A DNA stretch of 52,238 bases from Mucilaginibacter sp. (GCF_025362475.1 NZ_JANYGH010000053.1:1-52238); one strand, 5' to 3'; positions 32,964 through 42,824 are shown, counted from the first letter of the stretch. Notes: generated by a model not told the origin, from the sequence alone. Program-made: numbers and translations.

Positions 32964-34493
32964 ATGAGCCAGTCTGTTCAAATAAAAAATGCTTTAATTT
33001 CTGTTTACTACAAAGATAATTTAGAGCCTATAATCCACGAGTTAAATCGCCTTGGTGTTAATATATATTCAACCGGTGGTACCGAAACTTTTATACGCAA
33101 TTTAGGCGTTAATGTAATACCTGTTGAAGATCTTACTTCATATCCATCTATATTGGGCGGTCGTGTTAAAACCTTGCATCCTAAGGTGTTTGGTGGTATT
33201 CTGGCGCGCAGAAGCTTTGATAGCGACCAACAGCAACTGGCCGAATTTGAGATCCCGGAAATTGACCTGGTGATTGTTGACCTGTATCCTTTTGAAGAAA
33301 CCGTACAATCTGGCGCGGGTGCCGAAGATGTGATCGAAAAGATTGATATCGGTGGTATTTCCCTGATCAGGGCAGGTGCCAAAAATTTTAAAGATGTGGT
33401 GATCGTTGCATCAAAAGATGACTACGGTACGCTTGAAGATATTCTGAAAACACAGGATGGCGTTACCACTATTGATCAGCGCAAATTATTTGCCCATAAA
33501 GCATTCAATATTACTTCACATTATGATACTGCCATTTTTCAGTATTTTAACCAGGAAGAACCTTTGCCTGTTTTTAAACAAAGCATTCAAAAAAGCCAGA
33601 CTTTGCGTTATGGCGAAAATCCGCATCAAAAAGGTGTTTTTTATGGTAACCTTGATGCCATGTTCAATAAGCTGCATGGTAAAGAATTATCATACAACAA
33701 CCTGGTAGATGTTGACGCCGCGGTTGCTTTGATCGACGAGTTCACTGGCGAGCCAACCATCGCTATATTAAAACATACCAATGCCTGCGGTATTGCTTCC
33801 CGCTCATTTATTAAAGAAGCCTGGATAGATGCTTTGGCATGTGACCCAGTTTCGGCTTTTGGTGGTGTTATTATCGCTAATGACGAGATTGACGCGGCTA
33901 CAGCTACCGAGATCAGCAAGATATTTTACGAAGTACTGATTGCCCCGGCTTATACAGATGAGGCGGTACAAATACTACAGGAGAAAAAGAACCGGATCAT
34001 CCTGGTTCGTCAGCCTGTTGAATTACCTGCCAAGCAGTTTAAAACTTTACTGAACGGTGTTATTGAGCAGGATAAGGATGCTGTTATTGAAGGTCCGGCT
34101 CAAATGAACCCGGTTACCAACAGGAAACCAACCGAGCAGGAAATGAAAGACCTGTACTTTGCCAACAAAGTGGTAAAACATACCAAATCAAACACTATTG
34201 TGTTTGCTAAAAATAACCAGCTGATGTCAAGCGGTGTTGGTCAAACATCGCGGGTTGATTCATTAAGGCAGGCGGTTATTAAGGCGCACAGCTTTGGTTT
34301 TGATTTGAATGGTGCTGTAATGGCGTCTGATGCATTTTTCCCGTTCCCTGATTGTGTGGAACTGGCTGCGGAGGCAGGTATCACGGCGGTATTGCAACCG
34401 GGAGGATCAATAAACGACAAGCTATCAATAGCCATGTGCGATGAAAAAAACATCTCCATGGTTACCACGGGAGTACGTCATTTTAAACATTAA
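32964..34493 (+). CDS. purH: Bifunctional AICAR formyltransferase/IMP cyclohydrolase
   Basis: A 509-residue PurH for the last two steps of IMP synthesis. The N-terminal MGS-like cyclohydrolase domain (NIYSTGGTETFIRNLG, GGRVKTLHPKVFGGIL, GGISLIRAGAKNFKDV) is followed by the transformylase domain with LRYGENPHQ, the catalytic KHTNACGIA (Lys270-His271) and SDAFFPFPD, ending QPGGSINDKL and TGVRHFKH. Length is typical. The ATG is supported by the promoter element. The gap upstream carries word repeats with gtcggaaag. Confidence 0.97.
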   Translation: MSQSVQIKNALISVYYKDNLEPIIHELNRLGVNIYSTGGTETFIRNLGVNVIPVEDLTSYPSILGGRVKTLHPKVFGGILARRSFDSDQQQLAEFEIPEIDLVIVDLYPFEETVQSGAGAEDVIEKIDIGGISLIRAGAKNFKDVVIVASKDDYGTLEDILKTQDGVTTIDQRKLFAHKAFNITSHYDTAIFQYFNQEEPLPVFKQSIQKSQTLRYGENPHQKGVFYGNLDAMFNKLHGKELSYNNLVDVDAAVALIDEFTGEPTIAILKHTNACGIASRSFIKEAWIDALACDPVSAFGGVIIANDEIDAATATEISKIFYEVLIAPAYTDEAVQILQEKKNRIILVRQPVELPAKQFKTLLNGVIEQDKDAVIEGPAQMNPVTNRKPTEQEMKDLYFANKVVKHTKSNTIVFAKNNQLMSSGVGQTSRVDSLRQAVIKAHSFGFDLNGAVMASDAFFPFPDCVELAAEAGITAVLQPGGSINDKLSIAMCDEKNISMVTTGVRHFKH

Positions 34494-34769
34494 TTTCATA
34501 AACACGAATTGCACTAATTATTTCGAATTTCACGAATTAATAAGGCAAGAATTACATTAATTAAAACGTATTTTCACAAGAGGATATTTACACGAACTGC
34601 AGGGGTAAAAAGTAACAAATAAAAGGGGTGGGGATACGAATAAGGGAATTTTTGAGTTATTATAACCAACCTGCATTAATTCGTGAAAATTGTGTAGGCA
34701 ACGCAAGGATTCGTGAAATTCGTGCCCTTATATTATTTAACTTTGCAGATTATTTCAAGGAAACATTAG
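34494..34769. repeat. cacgaatt-type word repeats upstream of mreB
   Basis: cacgaatt words at 34504-34545 and reverse copies (aattcgtgaaa, gattcgtgaaattcgtg) at 34678-34726. The part 34661-34728 resembles the 128-bp repeats upstream of carA. Confidence 0.65.
34738..34745 (+). promoter_or_regulatory. -7 promoter element of the mreB operon
   Basis: TAACTTTG fits TAnnTTTG, 24 bases before ATG 34770. Confidence 0.6.
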
Positions 34770-35792
34770 ATGGGTTTATTTAACTTTTTTACACAAGAAA
34801 TTGCTATAGATTTAGGTACCGCAAATACCCTCATTATACATAATGACAAAGTTGTTGTTGATGAACCGTCTATCGTTGCATTCGACAGAACTACCAATAA
34901 AGTTATCGCCATTGGTCGGCAGGCCATGCAAATGGAAGGTAAAACACATGATAATATCCGTACCGTTCGCCCGCTTAAAGATGGTGTAATAGCCGACTTT
35001 AACGCCGCCGAGCATATGATACGCGGGATGATCAAAATGATTAACCAGGGTAAAGGCTGGTTCTTCCCTTCATTACGTATGGTAATCTGTATTCCATCGG
35101 GTATTACCGAGGTAGAGAAACGTGCTGTGCGCGATTCGGCCGAGATTGCCGGTGCTAAGGAGGTTTATCTTATTCATGAGCCAATGGCTGCTGCGGTAGG
35201 TATTGGTATTGATGTGGAAGAGCCAATGGGTAACATGATCATCGATATTGGTGGTGGTACTACCGAGATCGCGGTTATCGCTTTATCAGGTATTGTTTGC
35301 GATCAGTCTATCCGCGTAGCGGGTGATAACTTCGATTCTGACATCGTTCAATATATTCGCCGTCAGCATAACATCATGATTGGTGATCGTACTGCCGAGA
35401 AAATCAAGATTGAAGTTGGCGCCGCATTGCCTGAACTTGCAGATCCACCGGCTGATTTTGCTGTACAGGGGCGCGATTTAATGACCGGGGTACCAAAGCA
35501 GATCATGGTATCATATACCGAAATTGCACATTGTCTTGATAAATCGATTTCAAAGATCGAGGAAGCGATATTAAAAGCATTGGAAATTACCCCGCCAGAA
35601 CTTTCGGCGGATATTTATCAAACCGGTATTTATTTAACCGGTGGTGGTGCCCTATTGCGCGGACTTGATAAACGTGTGGCAGCCAAAACAAAGCTGCCGG
35701 TTCACGTAGCCGAAGATCCGCTGCGCGCCGTAGTACGCGGAACCGGAACCGCCCTTAAAAACATAGGTAATTTTAAATTTTTAATGCAATAG
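34770..35792 (+). CDS. mreB: Rod-shape-determining actin-like protein MreB
   Basis: A 340-residue bacterial actin that forms membrane-bound filaments guiding lateral cell-wall synthesis. The N-terminal amphipathic MGLFNFFTQ is followed by phosphate 1 motif IDLGTANTLI, ADFNAAEHMI, IPSGITEVEKRAV, phosphate 2 IDIGGGTTEIAVI and the adenosine motif TGGGALLRGLD. First gene of mreBCD-pbp2-rodA. Presence of the full set indicates a rod-shaped cell. Confidence 0.98.
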   Translation: MGLFNFFTQEIAIDLGTANTLIIHNDKVVVDEPSIVAFDRTTNKVIAIGRQAMQMEGKTHDNIRTVRPLKDGVIADFNAAEHMIRGMIKMINQGKGWFFPSLRMVICIPSGITEVEKRAVRDSAEIAGAKEVYLIHEPMAAAVGIGIDVEEPMGNMIIDIGGGTTEIAVIALSGIVCDQSIRVAGDNFDSDIVQYIRRQHNIMIGDRTAEKIKIEVGAALPELADPPADFAVQGRDLMTGVPKQIMVSYTEIAHCLDKSISKIEEAILKALEITPPELSADIYQTGIYLTGGGALLRGLDKRVAAKTKLPVHVAEDPLRAVVRGTGTALKNIGNFKFLMQ

Positions 35793-35897
35793 TTTTTAGA
35801 GTCAGGAATCAAGAGTCAGGAACCAAGACAACCGCGTTTGTTTTTTGTCTTGAATCTTGATTCTTAGTTCTTGATTCTATCTTCAATCTGAAAAGCA

Positions 35898-36722
35898 ATG
35901 CGTAACCTCTTGATATTTATCACTAAGTATAACGCGTTTTTTTTATTCCTGATTTTTGAAGTAAGCTCGCTGCTTATCTACATTAAATACAACTCTTTTC
36001 AAAAAGCAACTTTTATTAATTCGCAAAACCAGGTTACCGGTAGCTTATTTGCGCAGGTAAGTGAGTTTAAAGGATATTTATCTTTAAAAGAGCAAAATGA
36101 TAGCCTGGCACGTGAAAATGCCAAATTGAGGGGAATGCTTAAAACCTCATTTTATGTTGATACAGTTGAAAAGCATAAAGTGGTTGATACTGTTTACAAG
36201 CAACAATATACTTACCTTGTGGCCAGGGTTATCAACAATTCAACCAATCAATCAAATAATTATATTACCATAAACAGGGGCCGTAAAGACGGGATCGCAA
36301 AAGATATGGGTGTAATTTGCGGGGCAGGCGTTGTAGGGATGGTGGCCGATGTTACAGATCATTTTGCCATTGTTAAGTCGCTGCTGCATTCCAAAAGCCA
36401 GTTTAGCGCCATGCTGGCAGATGATAAAGCCGTAGGTTCGTTTACCTGGGTAAGTAATCTCGACCGGCATAGAGGGTTGCTGAGCCTGCAAAACGATGCA
36501 AGGCCAAAACTGGGCGAACCCGTAGTTACATCCGGCTATTCTCTTTTCCCTACCGGGATTCCGTTTGGTAAAATAACAAACCTTCATGCAAAGGAAGGTG
36601 GTTTATTGCTTAATGTAGAGATTGGCTTATCGGTTGATTTTGCGAAACTGCAATACGTATATGTGGTAGTTAACAAATTTGCACAGGAACAAACGGGGCT
36701 GGAGGCCGTACAAAGTAAATAA
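35898..36722 (+). CDS. mreC: Rod shape-determining protein MreC
   Basis: A 274-residue bitopic protein: N-terminal span (AFFLFLIFEVSSLLIYI), coiled coil around 50-80 (LSLKEQNDSLARENAKLRG), then the two beta-barrel periplasmic domain (ARVINNSTNQSNNYITINRG, GVICGAGVVGMV, VVTSGYSLFPTGIPFG). It bridges MreB and PBP2. Its stop overlaps the mreD start by one base (TAATG). A 105-base gap with tcaagagtc words separates it from mreB. Confidence 0.95.
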   Translation: MRNLLIFITKYNAFFLFLIFEVSSLLIYIKYNSFQKATFINSQNQVTGSLFAQVSEFKGYLSLKEQNDSLARENAKLRGMLKTSFYVDTVEKHKVVDTVYKQQYTYLVARVINNSTNQSNNYITINRGRKDGIAKDMGVICGAGVVGMVADVTDHFAIVKSLLHSKSQFSAMLADDKAVGSFTWVSNLDRHRGLLSLQNDARPKLGEPVVTSGYSLFPTGIPFGKITNLHAKEGGLLLNVEIGLSVDFAKLQYVYVVVNKFAQEQTGLEAVQSK

Positions 36723-37240
36723 TGGGCCGTACTATTATCATCAATACTATCCGCTTTTTGGTTTTGGTTTTTATGCAGGTATTCCTGCTTAAAAACATTG
36801 CCTTTTATAATCTTGTTACACCTTACTTCTATATCCTGTTTATTTTGTTGCTGCCGTTTGAGATTCCAAATGTGCTGCTGTTTGCATTGTCATTCCTACT
36901 GGGACTCACTGTAGATGCATTTTACGATACTCCGGGGCTGCATGCGGCGGCATGTGTAGTACTTGCCCTGGTGCGTATACTCTTTATAAACATAACCGTG
37001 CAAAAAGAAGGTTTTGATAATGAGCCCGAACCTACGCTGAGCATTATGGGCTTAAGGTGGTTTTTTACATATGCGCTAATACTTACCTTATCCCATCATT
37101 TTTTCCTGCTAAACCTTGAAGTATTTAGTATTTCTGCAGTGCAGTACACACTAAGCCGTGTTGTTTTGAGTTCAATATCTACTGTGTTTTTAATATTGAT
37201 TTCTGGCCTTCTATTTTTCAAAAGGAAAGAACGTAAATGA
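36722..37240 (+). CDS. mreD: Rod shape-determining protein MreD
   Basis: A 172-residue hydrophobic protein with about five or six membrane spans (FLVLVFMQVFLLKNIAF, FYILFILLLPFEIPNVLLFALSFL and others), the MreD size and pattern. It overlaps mreC by one base and pbp2 by four (ATGA), so translation is coupled along the operon. Confidence 0.92.
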   Translation: MGRTIIINTIRFLVLVFMQVFLLKNIAFYNLVTPYFYILFILLLPFEIPNVLLFALSFLLGLTVDAFYDTPGLHAAACVVLALVRILFINITVQKEGFDNEPEPTLSIMGLRWFFTYALILTLSHHFFLLNLEVFSISAVQYTLSRVVLSSISTVFLILISGLLFFKRKERK

Positions 37241-39249
37241 ATAAATTTTTTGAACGTCGCTACGTTGTAACAGGTATTTTTATTGCTATAATTTTTACGC
37301 TGCTTGCAAGGCTTTACTATATCCAGATAGTTGACGACCGCTACGCTCTTTATGCCACTAAAAATGTTATCCGCAATTTTATTGTATACCCGGCCCGTGG
37401 ACCTATACTGGACAGGAACGGTAAAGTACTTGTTCAAAATGAGCCGATCTACGATATCATGGTTAACCCAAAAGAGGTAAAACCTTTTGATACCCTTGAG
37501 TTTTGTAGAATGGTAGGTATTGATAAAGCCGGTTTTGATAAACGATGGATCAAGGCCGTAAAATATTCACCCAATAAAGATTCTCCTTTTGAAAAGCAGG
37601 TACCAGCCGAGCTGTTTGCTTCGCTGCAGGAGAAAATGGGAGATTTTGTTGGCTTTTACATATTACCCCGTACGGTGCGTACTTACCCGGATTCTGTAGC
37701 TGCACAATTTTTAGGTTTTATTGGCGAGGTGTATGACCGGGATATTAAACTCTCGGGGGGATATTACCGCCTGGGGGATTATATTGGTAAAACAGGTGTC
37801 GAGAAAGCTTATGAAAATGTGCTTCGCGGCCAGCGTGGTGTTAAAAGCATGATGGTTGATTCGCGCGGGGCGCAAAAAGGCTCATTTGCCAATGGCGCTT
37901 TTGATACCGTTGCCCGTACAGGCGAGCGGCTTACATCATCGTTAGATATTGACCTGCAAAAACTGGGCGAGAAACTAATGACGAACAAACTGGGTAGTAT
38001 TGTAGCCATTGAACCTTCAACCGGCGAGATCCTGGCCTATGTAAGCAGCCCGACTTACGATCCTAATTTGATGGTGGGACGCGAGCGTGGTAATAATGCG
38101 GCCAAAATGTACAATGATCCGTATAAGCCATTTTTCATCAGGCCAATACAGGCGCAATATCCGCCAGGTTCGTCATTTAAGCCATTAAGTGCTTTGATAG
38201 CGTTACAGGAAAATATTATCTCACCTTCAGAAACCTATTATTGTACAGGTCACTATAGAGCTGGTAACCGCTTGGTACCTTGTAACAACGGTGAAGCCCA
38301 TGGTTCGGTTAATATGGGCAAAGCAGTAGCTGAATCCTGTAATGGTTATTTTTCGATGGTATTTCAACGCATTTTGGAACGCAGCGGAACAAAGTATACC
38401 GAAGCCGAATTTACCAAATGGAGGGCCAACGTAATGAAATTCGGTTTAGGCACCCGGCTCGACCTGGATATGCCAGCCGAAAGCCGCGGAAACGTTCCAA
38501 CTCCATTGCATTATGATAACGTTTATAAAAAAGGTGCCTGGCGCGCCAGCACTATCATTTCTTTAGCTATAGGCCAGGGTGAGTTGTTGGCAACGCCTTT
38601 ACAAATGGCTAACCTGGAATGTACTATTGCCAATCATGGGTTTTTTTACAAGCCACATTTAATTAAAGCCATCGGCACCGAAAACGTAATTAAAGCGGAG
38701 TATACCAAAAGGAATTATGTTGGTATCGATTCGCAATATTTTGAACCTGTTATTAATGGAATGCAAGCCGTGGTTGAGGGTGGTACAGCGCGGAGATCAA
38801 AAATCCCAGATATTATTATGTGTGGTAAGACAGGTACCGCGCAAAACCCGCGTGGCGAGGCCAACTCTGTATTTGTAGCTTTCGCCCCGCGCGAGAATCC
38901 TAAAATTGCTATAGCCGTAGTGGTTGAGAATTCTGGCGAGGGTGCACACTGGGCCGCGCCAATTGCCAGCTTTATGGTGGAAAAATATTTAAAAGGGAAG
39001 ATTACTCCGCGCGAATCTGGAATTACGGTTGATTATTTTGCAAATGCCAATCGCCTGCCTGATCTTGGCCTTTATGAGCTCGACCTTAAGAAAGAGCGTC
39101 GGCGCGATAGTATCCGAACCGCAAGAGCCGATTCGATTAAAAAATTTAAGGCCGATTCTATAAAAAAAGCAGCTCGGAATAAACTGGCAAACAATAATAA
39201 ACGTGGTGTGTGGGTTAATTTTTTAGCCGCAGGGAGGACTGGCAAATAA
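37237..39249 (+). CDS. mrdA: Penicillin-binding protein 2, elongasome transpeptidase
   Basis: A 670-residue class B PBP that crosslinks lateral peptidoglycan. N-terminal span (VVTGIFIAIIFTLLARLYYI), PBP dimerisation domain starting at RNFIVYPARGPILDRNGKVL, then the transpeptidase domain with SxxK at 312-315 (S-S-F-K), SxN at 367-369 (S-C-N) and KTG at 531-533. The C-terminal 50 residues form a Lys/Arg-rich tail with three ADSI-like repeats (RRDSIRTA, RADSIKKF, KADSIKKA), an extension beyond the catalytic domain. Followed by rodA after 1 base. Confidence 0.97.
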   Translation: MNKFFERRYVVTGIFIAIIFTLLARLYYIQIVDDRYALYATKNVIRNFIVYPARGPILDRNGKVLVQNEPIYDIMVNPKEVKPFDTLEFCRMVGIDKAGFDKRWIKAVKYSPNKDSPFEKQVPAELFASLQEKMGDFVGFYILPRTVRTYPDSVAAQFLGFIGEVYDRDIKLSGGYYRLGDYIGKTGVEKAYENVLRGQRGVKSMMVDSRGAQKGSFANGAFDTVARTGERLTSSLDIDLQKLGEKLMTNKLGSIVAIEPSTGEILAYVSSPTYDPNLMVGRERGNNAAKMYNDPYKPFFIRPIQAQYPPGSSFKPLSALIALQENIISPSETYYCTGHYRAGNRLVPCNNGEAHGSVNMGKAVAESCNGYFSMVFQRILERSGTKYTEAEFTKWRANVMKFGLGTRLDLDMPAESRGNVPTPLHYDNVYKKGAWRASTIISLAIGQGELLATPLQMANLECTIANHGFFYKPHLIKAIGTENVIKAEYTKRNYVGIDSQYFEPVINGMQAVVEGGTARRSKIPDIIMCGKTGTAQNPRGEANSVFVAFAPRENPKIAIAVVVENSGEGAHWAAPIASFMVEKYLKGKITPRESGITVDYFANANRLPDLGLYELDLKKERRRDSIRTARADSIKKFKADSIKKAARNKLANNNKRGVWVNFLAAGRTGK

Positions 39250-39250
39250 T

Positions 39251-40522
39251 ATGAATAACAATAATAACCAGCGCAGTTTCTTTTTTAACGTTGATTGGGT
39301 TACGGTATTTCTGTACCTGGTACTTTGCACCATTGGCTGGTTTAATATTCACGCAGCTGTGTTTGATGAAAGGCACCCAAGCATTATTGACGGGGCAACT
39401 AACTATGGCAAGCAGTTCATCTATATTATTGTAGCTGTAGTGGTGGGTATGATTATTTTATTGTTGGAGAGCCGTTTTTTTAGTGCGCTTTCTCCGGCTT
39501 TTTACGCTATAACGGTGCTGTTGCTTATCCTGGTTTTAATAATAGGCAGAAATGTGGGCGGTAACCAGGCCTGGATAAATATGGGTGGTGGTTTCAGGCT
39601 GCAGCCCTCGGAGTTTGCCAAGTTTTCTACCTGTTTATTATTGGCCCGTTACCTGAGTGGGCCTAATATTCGCGTTACCGAACCAAAATCATTTATGGCT
39701 GCAGCCGCAATTATTGGTGTACCGATGGTGCTGATTATGCTGCAACCAGATACGGGCTCAACGCTGGTATTTTGCTCCCTTATATTTGTGTTATACCGCG
39801 AAGGTTTATCCCCTTATTTCCTGGCTGTTTCAGGTTTGTTGATCACCCTTTTTGTGGTAGCGCTTTTGTTTAATCCAATAAGTATAATTATTGGGCTGGT
39901 AGCATTTACGGCCCTGGTGATCTTTTTATTTAGACGCAACCGCAAGCTTATCACTACCATGCTGATAGGGTTGGCCATTTCCATATCGTTTATTTTTTGC
40001 GTTAAATTTATTTATAGCCACGTTTTAAAACCTCACCAAACCGAGCGTATCAACATCCTGTTGGGTATTACTACTGATTTGCGGGGTAAGGGTTACAATG
40101 TAAATCAATCAAAAATAGCAATTGGTTCGGGCAAATTATGGGGTAAGGGGTATCTGCATGGCACACAAACCAAGTACGCGTTTGTGCCAGAACAAAGCAC
40201 CGACTTTATTTTTTGTACCGTAGGTGAGGAGTGGGGCTTTGCCGGTTCTGTTGTGGTAATAGGGCTGTTCCTGTTTTTAATCCTGCGGGTAATTTTTATT
40301 GCCGAGCGACAGCGATCGCCATTTTCGCGAATCTATGCTTACGGGGTGGCATCAGTGTTGTTCTTCCACGTCGTAATCAATATCGGTATGACCATTGGTG
40401 TGGTTCCTGTAATAGGTATCCCGCTGCCGTTTATCAGTTATGGCGGTTCATCGCTATTAAGCTTTACCATTCTCCTGTTTGTGCTTATTAAGCTCGATTC
40501 AAATAGAATGGGAATTATTTAG
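39251..40522 (+). CDS. rodA: SEDS peptidoglycan polymerase RodA
   Basis: A 423-residue polytopic membrane protein of the SEDS family that polymerises glycan strands together with PBP2. The signature GGNQAWINMGGGFRLQPSEFAK, the essential Asp318 in EQSTDFIFCTVGEEWGF, and the C-terminal GIPLPFISYGGSSLL are present. It is longer than Escherichia coli RodA because of an extended middle loop with two more hydrophobic segments (about 190-260). Last gene of the operon. Confidence 0.97.
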   Translation: MNNNNNQRSFFFNVDWVTVFLYLVLCTIGWFNIHAAVFDERHPSIIDGATNYGKQFIYIIVAVVVGMIILLLESRFFSALSPAFYAITVLLLILVLIIGRNVGGNQAWINMGGGFRLQPSEFAKFSTCLLLARYLSGPNIRVTEPKSFMAAAAIIGVPMVLIMLQPDTGSTLVFCSLIFVLYREGLSPYFLAVSGLLITLFVVALLFNPISIIIGLVAFTALVIFLFRRNRKLITTMLIGLAISISFIFCVKFIYSHVLKPHQTERINILLGITTDLRGKGYNVNQSKIAIGSGKLWGKGYLHGTQTKYAFVPEQSTDFIFCTVGEEWGFAGSVVVIGLFLFLILRVIFIAERQRSPFSRIYAYGVASVLFFHVVINIGMTIGVVPVIGIPLPFISYGGSSLLSFTILLFVLIKLDSNRMGII

Positions 40523-40601
40523 ATTTCGGATTTTCGATTTCGGATTTATCATGATGTCAAATCCCTCAAAAACAGACTAACATATCAATCCCGATTCAGG
40601 C

Positions 40602-40634
40602 AAAAAAAAGCCGCTTGTGAGGACACAAGCGGCG
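40602..40634 (-). terminator. Terminator of the TonB-dependent receptor gene
   Basis: gccgcttgtg and cacaagcggc pair over 10 bases around agga; on the minus strand the stem is followed by a run of about eight T. It also lies downstream of rodA. Confidence 0.9.
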
Positions 40635-40655
40635 GCAAAATTAAATCCGAAATCA

Positions 40656-42743
40656 CTACAACCTTACATTCATCCCAACCGAGTAATTTCTCAGGGGCGA
40701 AGCATTATAATATCGGTTGCCAATAGCATTCAGGTCATTACCCAAACTGTATTTTTCATTCAGGATATTATCGGCACCGGCAAAAAGCTCTAAATGGTTG
40801 TTACGGCCGAAAGTTGGTTGCCAGCTAATTTTTGCCTGCAGCAGGTTATAATGCCCTGCATAAACGGTATTGGCATCATTAAGCGGGATTTTTGAGGTAT
40901 AGTTATGTTGTGCGAATAAGGAAAGATCTGCAGGGAACTTAACTTGAAATCCAGATACAAAAACATGCCTTGGTACGCCGGTTAAACGGTTACCTGCATA
41001 GCTGGCGTTTGTAGTGGCATCATTATAATCCCTGAACGTGAATTTACTGTAGGTGTATGATTCATTAAACTGCAGGCCACGGATAAAATGGGTATTGTTC
41101 TGCGCAATTAGCCAGTCTGTAAATGCCAGTTCAAAACCGGGCTGGTTGGTGCCACCGGTGTTGATATAGTATTCTGTTTCATTCGCATTTAAACGGCGTA
41201 CAATGGCGTTGTTTAGCCGGTAGTAAAATACCGAGGCATCCAGCAACATGGTTTCATCAGTATTACGCAGTCTGAAACCTGTTTCATAGTTCCATCCTGT
41301 TTGTGCTTGCAGGGCGGTGTTGATGATGTTATCAGTCGGCCTTACTTCTGCCGTGGTAGGTGTGGAGTACCCGCGACTTACCGATGTTCGCCAAATAAAG
41401 TTATTGGTAACCTGGTAGCTTAAAGCCAGTCTGGGCATTAGTTGCGGTGTGAAATTACGGTTGGTAAAACCGCTTTGGTTAAGCGGGTAAATATTCCTGA
41501 AATCGTAACCATACCAATTTAAGCTCAGCGCGGCTTCCACATGCAGGCGTTTAAAAATATCAGCAGCGTACCGGCTAAAAATAAAATGTTGATTTGAGTG
41601 GATGTCATCGCTGGTTTGAGTGGTATCTTTCACACCCTTCCTGTTGCCGTAATTGCTGATACGGGAGTTGGTTTGCTGCCACTCCAACCCCAGGTTTACT
41701 TTCCAGTTAAAGTTTTCTTTAGGTGCGCCTGCCAGTTCAAAATAGGTACGCAGGCCGTAGGTGTTTTCGCTCCGCTGCTCAAAATTGGTGATGGCAGGGT
41801 TGGCAAAATCAACGTGGTTGCCAAACACAGAGATCACGTTTCTGATACGGTTGGTAAAATGATATTCATTGGTAAGGCCGCCCAGGTACATTTTGGTACT
41901 GATGCCTGTTTTTTGCTGAATGGCCCCCGGGAAAGCAGGAGTGGGCAAACGGGCCTGGCGGGGATTGGCTGTATACTGAGCCAGGTTTAATCCGCCGGGT
42001 GTTTCATAGGCAAGATTGGAATAGATGCCTAAAATCCGCAATTCGTTCTTATCGCTATAGTTCCATTTATCTGCAAGCTGGATATAATTACGATGGGTAT
42101 CGCTGTTTTGCCTGTATCCATGATAGGTTTGGAAGCTTTGGTTGATGTTAAACAAATTGGTACCAGAGTGTACTTGCAACGTTACCTTTTCATGAAACAA
42201 ACCATAACTCCCCGTATTTATTCCTGCCGATAAATAGCTGGAATCACTATACCGGTTTATAGGGCTTAATAAAACCACCCCGCCAGAGTTTGCGCCAAAC
42301 AAGCTGCCATCGGGGCCTTTTAATATTTCGATACTGCCTATGCTGCCAATATCAATAGCGTTCAAATAAGAGTTACCTCCCGCATCTGTAAGCGGGATCT
42401 CGTCGAAATATATTTTTACATCCCTCACCCCAAAAGGCGACCGCAATAAACTCCCCCTGATTGATAGACGGTAACTGCCCGGCGAACGCTCCTCTGCTCT
42501 TATACCAGGCACCGTGTTTAAAGCGGATACGAAAGAATTATCGGGCTGTAACTTTAACTGGGCCGAACCAAGCACACTTACCGAAGCGGGTACACTTAAT
42601 ACAGGTTGCTCGCTCAAATAACCATGTACGGTTACCGTGCCGAGGTGTGTAACACTATCTTTTTGGGCGTTTTTTTTGGTTTGAGCGCTTGCATTTATAA
42701 TGAGGGTAAGTACAAGAAAAAGGGAGAGGTATAGTTTTGTCAT
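40656..42743 (-). CDS. TonB-dependent outer-membrane receptor
   Basis: A 695-residue receptor from ATG 42743 (the frame is open 27 codons further but the promoter element lies there). Signal peptide (TKLYLSLFLVLTLIINASAQ), plug domain (GTVTVHGYLSEQPVLSVPAS, VPGIRAEERSPGSYRLSIRG, DEIPLTDAGG, IEILKGPDGSLFGANSGGVV), then a 22-strand-type barrel ending YNASPLRNYSVGMNVRL. It lacks the CarboxypepD-like N-terminal domain and SusD partner of SusC proteins, so it is closer to classical siderophore or cofactor receptors (the plug and terminal region resemble iron-chelate receptors). Substrate not determined. Confidence 0.94.
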   Translation of the reverse strand: MTKLYLSLFLVLTLIINASAQTKKNAQKDSVTHLGTVTVHGYLSEQPVLSVPASVSVLGSAQLKLQPDNSFVSALNTVPGIRAEERSPGSYRLSIRGSLLRSPFGVRDVKIYFDEIPLTDAGGNSYLNAIDIGSIGSIEILKGPDGSLFGANSGGVVLLSPINRYSDSSYLSAGINTGSYGLFHEKVTLQVHSGTNLFNINQSFQTYHGYRQNSDTHRNYIQLADKWNYSDKNELRILGIYSNLAYETPGGLNLAQYTANPRQARLPTPAFPGAIQQKTGISTKMYLGGLTNEYHFTNRIRNVISVFGNHVDFANPAITNFEQRSENTYGLRTYFELAGAPKENFNWKVNLGLEWQQTNSRISNYGNRKGVKDTTQTSDDIHSNQHFIFSRYAADIFKRLHVEAALSLNWYGYDFRNIYPLNQSGFTNRNFTPQLMPRLALSYQVTNNFIWRTSVSRGYSTPTTAEVRPTDNIINTALQAQTGWNYETGFRLRNTDETMLLDASVFYYRLNNAIVRRLNANETEYYINTGGTNQPGFELAFTDWLIAQNNTHFIRGLQFNESYTYSKFTFRDYNDATTNASYAGNRLTGVPRHVFVSGFQVKFPADLSLFAQHNYTSKIPLNDANTVYAGHYNLLQAKISWQPTFGRNNHLELFAGADNILNEKYSLGNDLNAIGNRYYNASPLRNYSVGMNVRL

Positions 42744-42760
42744 ATAATGGCTTGGATAGA

Positions 42761-42768
42761 CAAAAGTA
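42761..42768 (-). promoter_or_regulatory. -7 promoter element of the TonB-dependent receptor
   Basis: TACTTTTG on the minus strand, 18 bases upstream of ATG 42743; decides the start. Confidence 0.6.
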
Positions 42769-42824
42769 GCTGTTTTAACTTTTAAACCCGTATCGCGTTT
42801 TACTAACAAGTTAGATAGGATCAC

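Noticed and set aside
42744..42824. Longer TonB receptor start giving 722 residues
   Set aside because: The extra residues precede a normal signal peptide and overlap the promoter element at 42761-42768.
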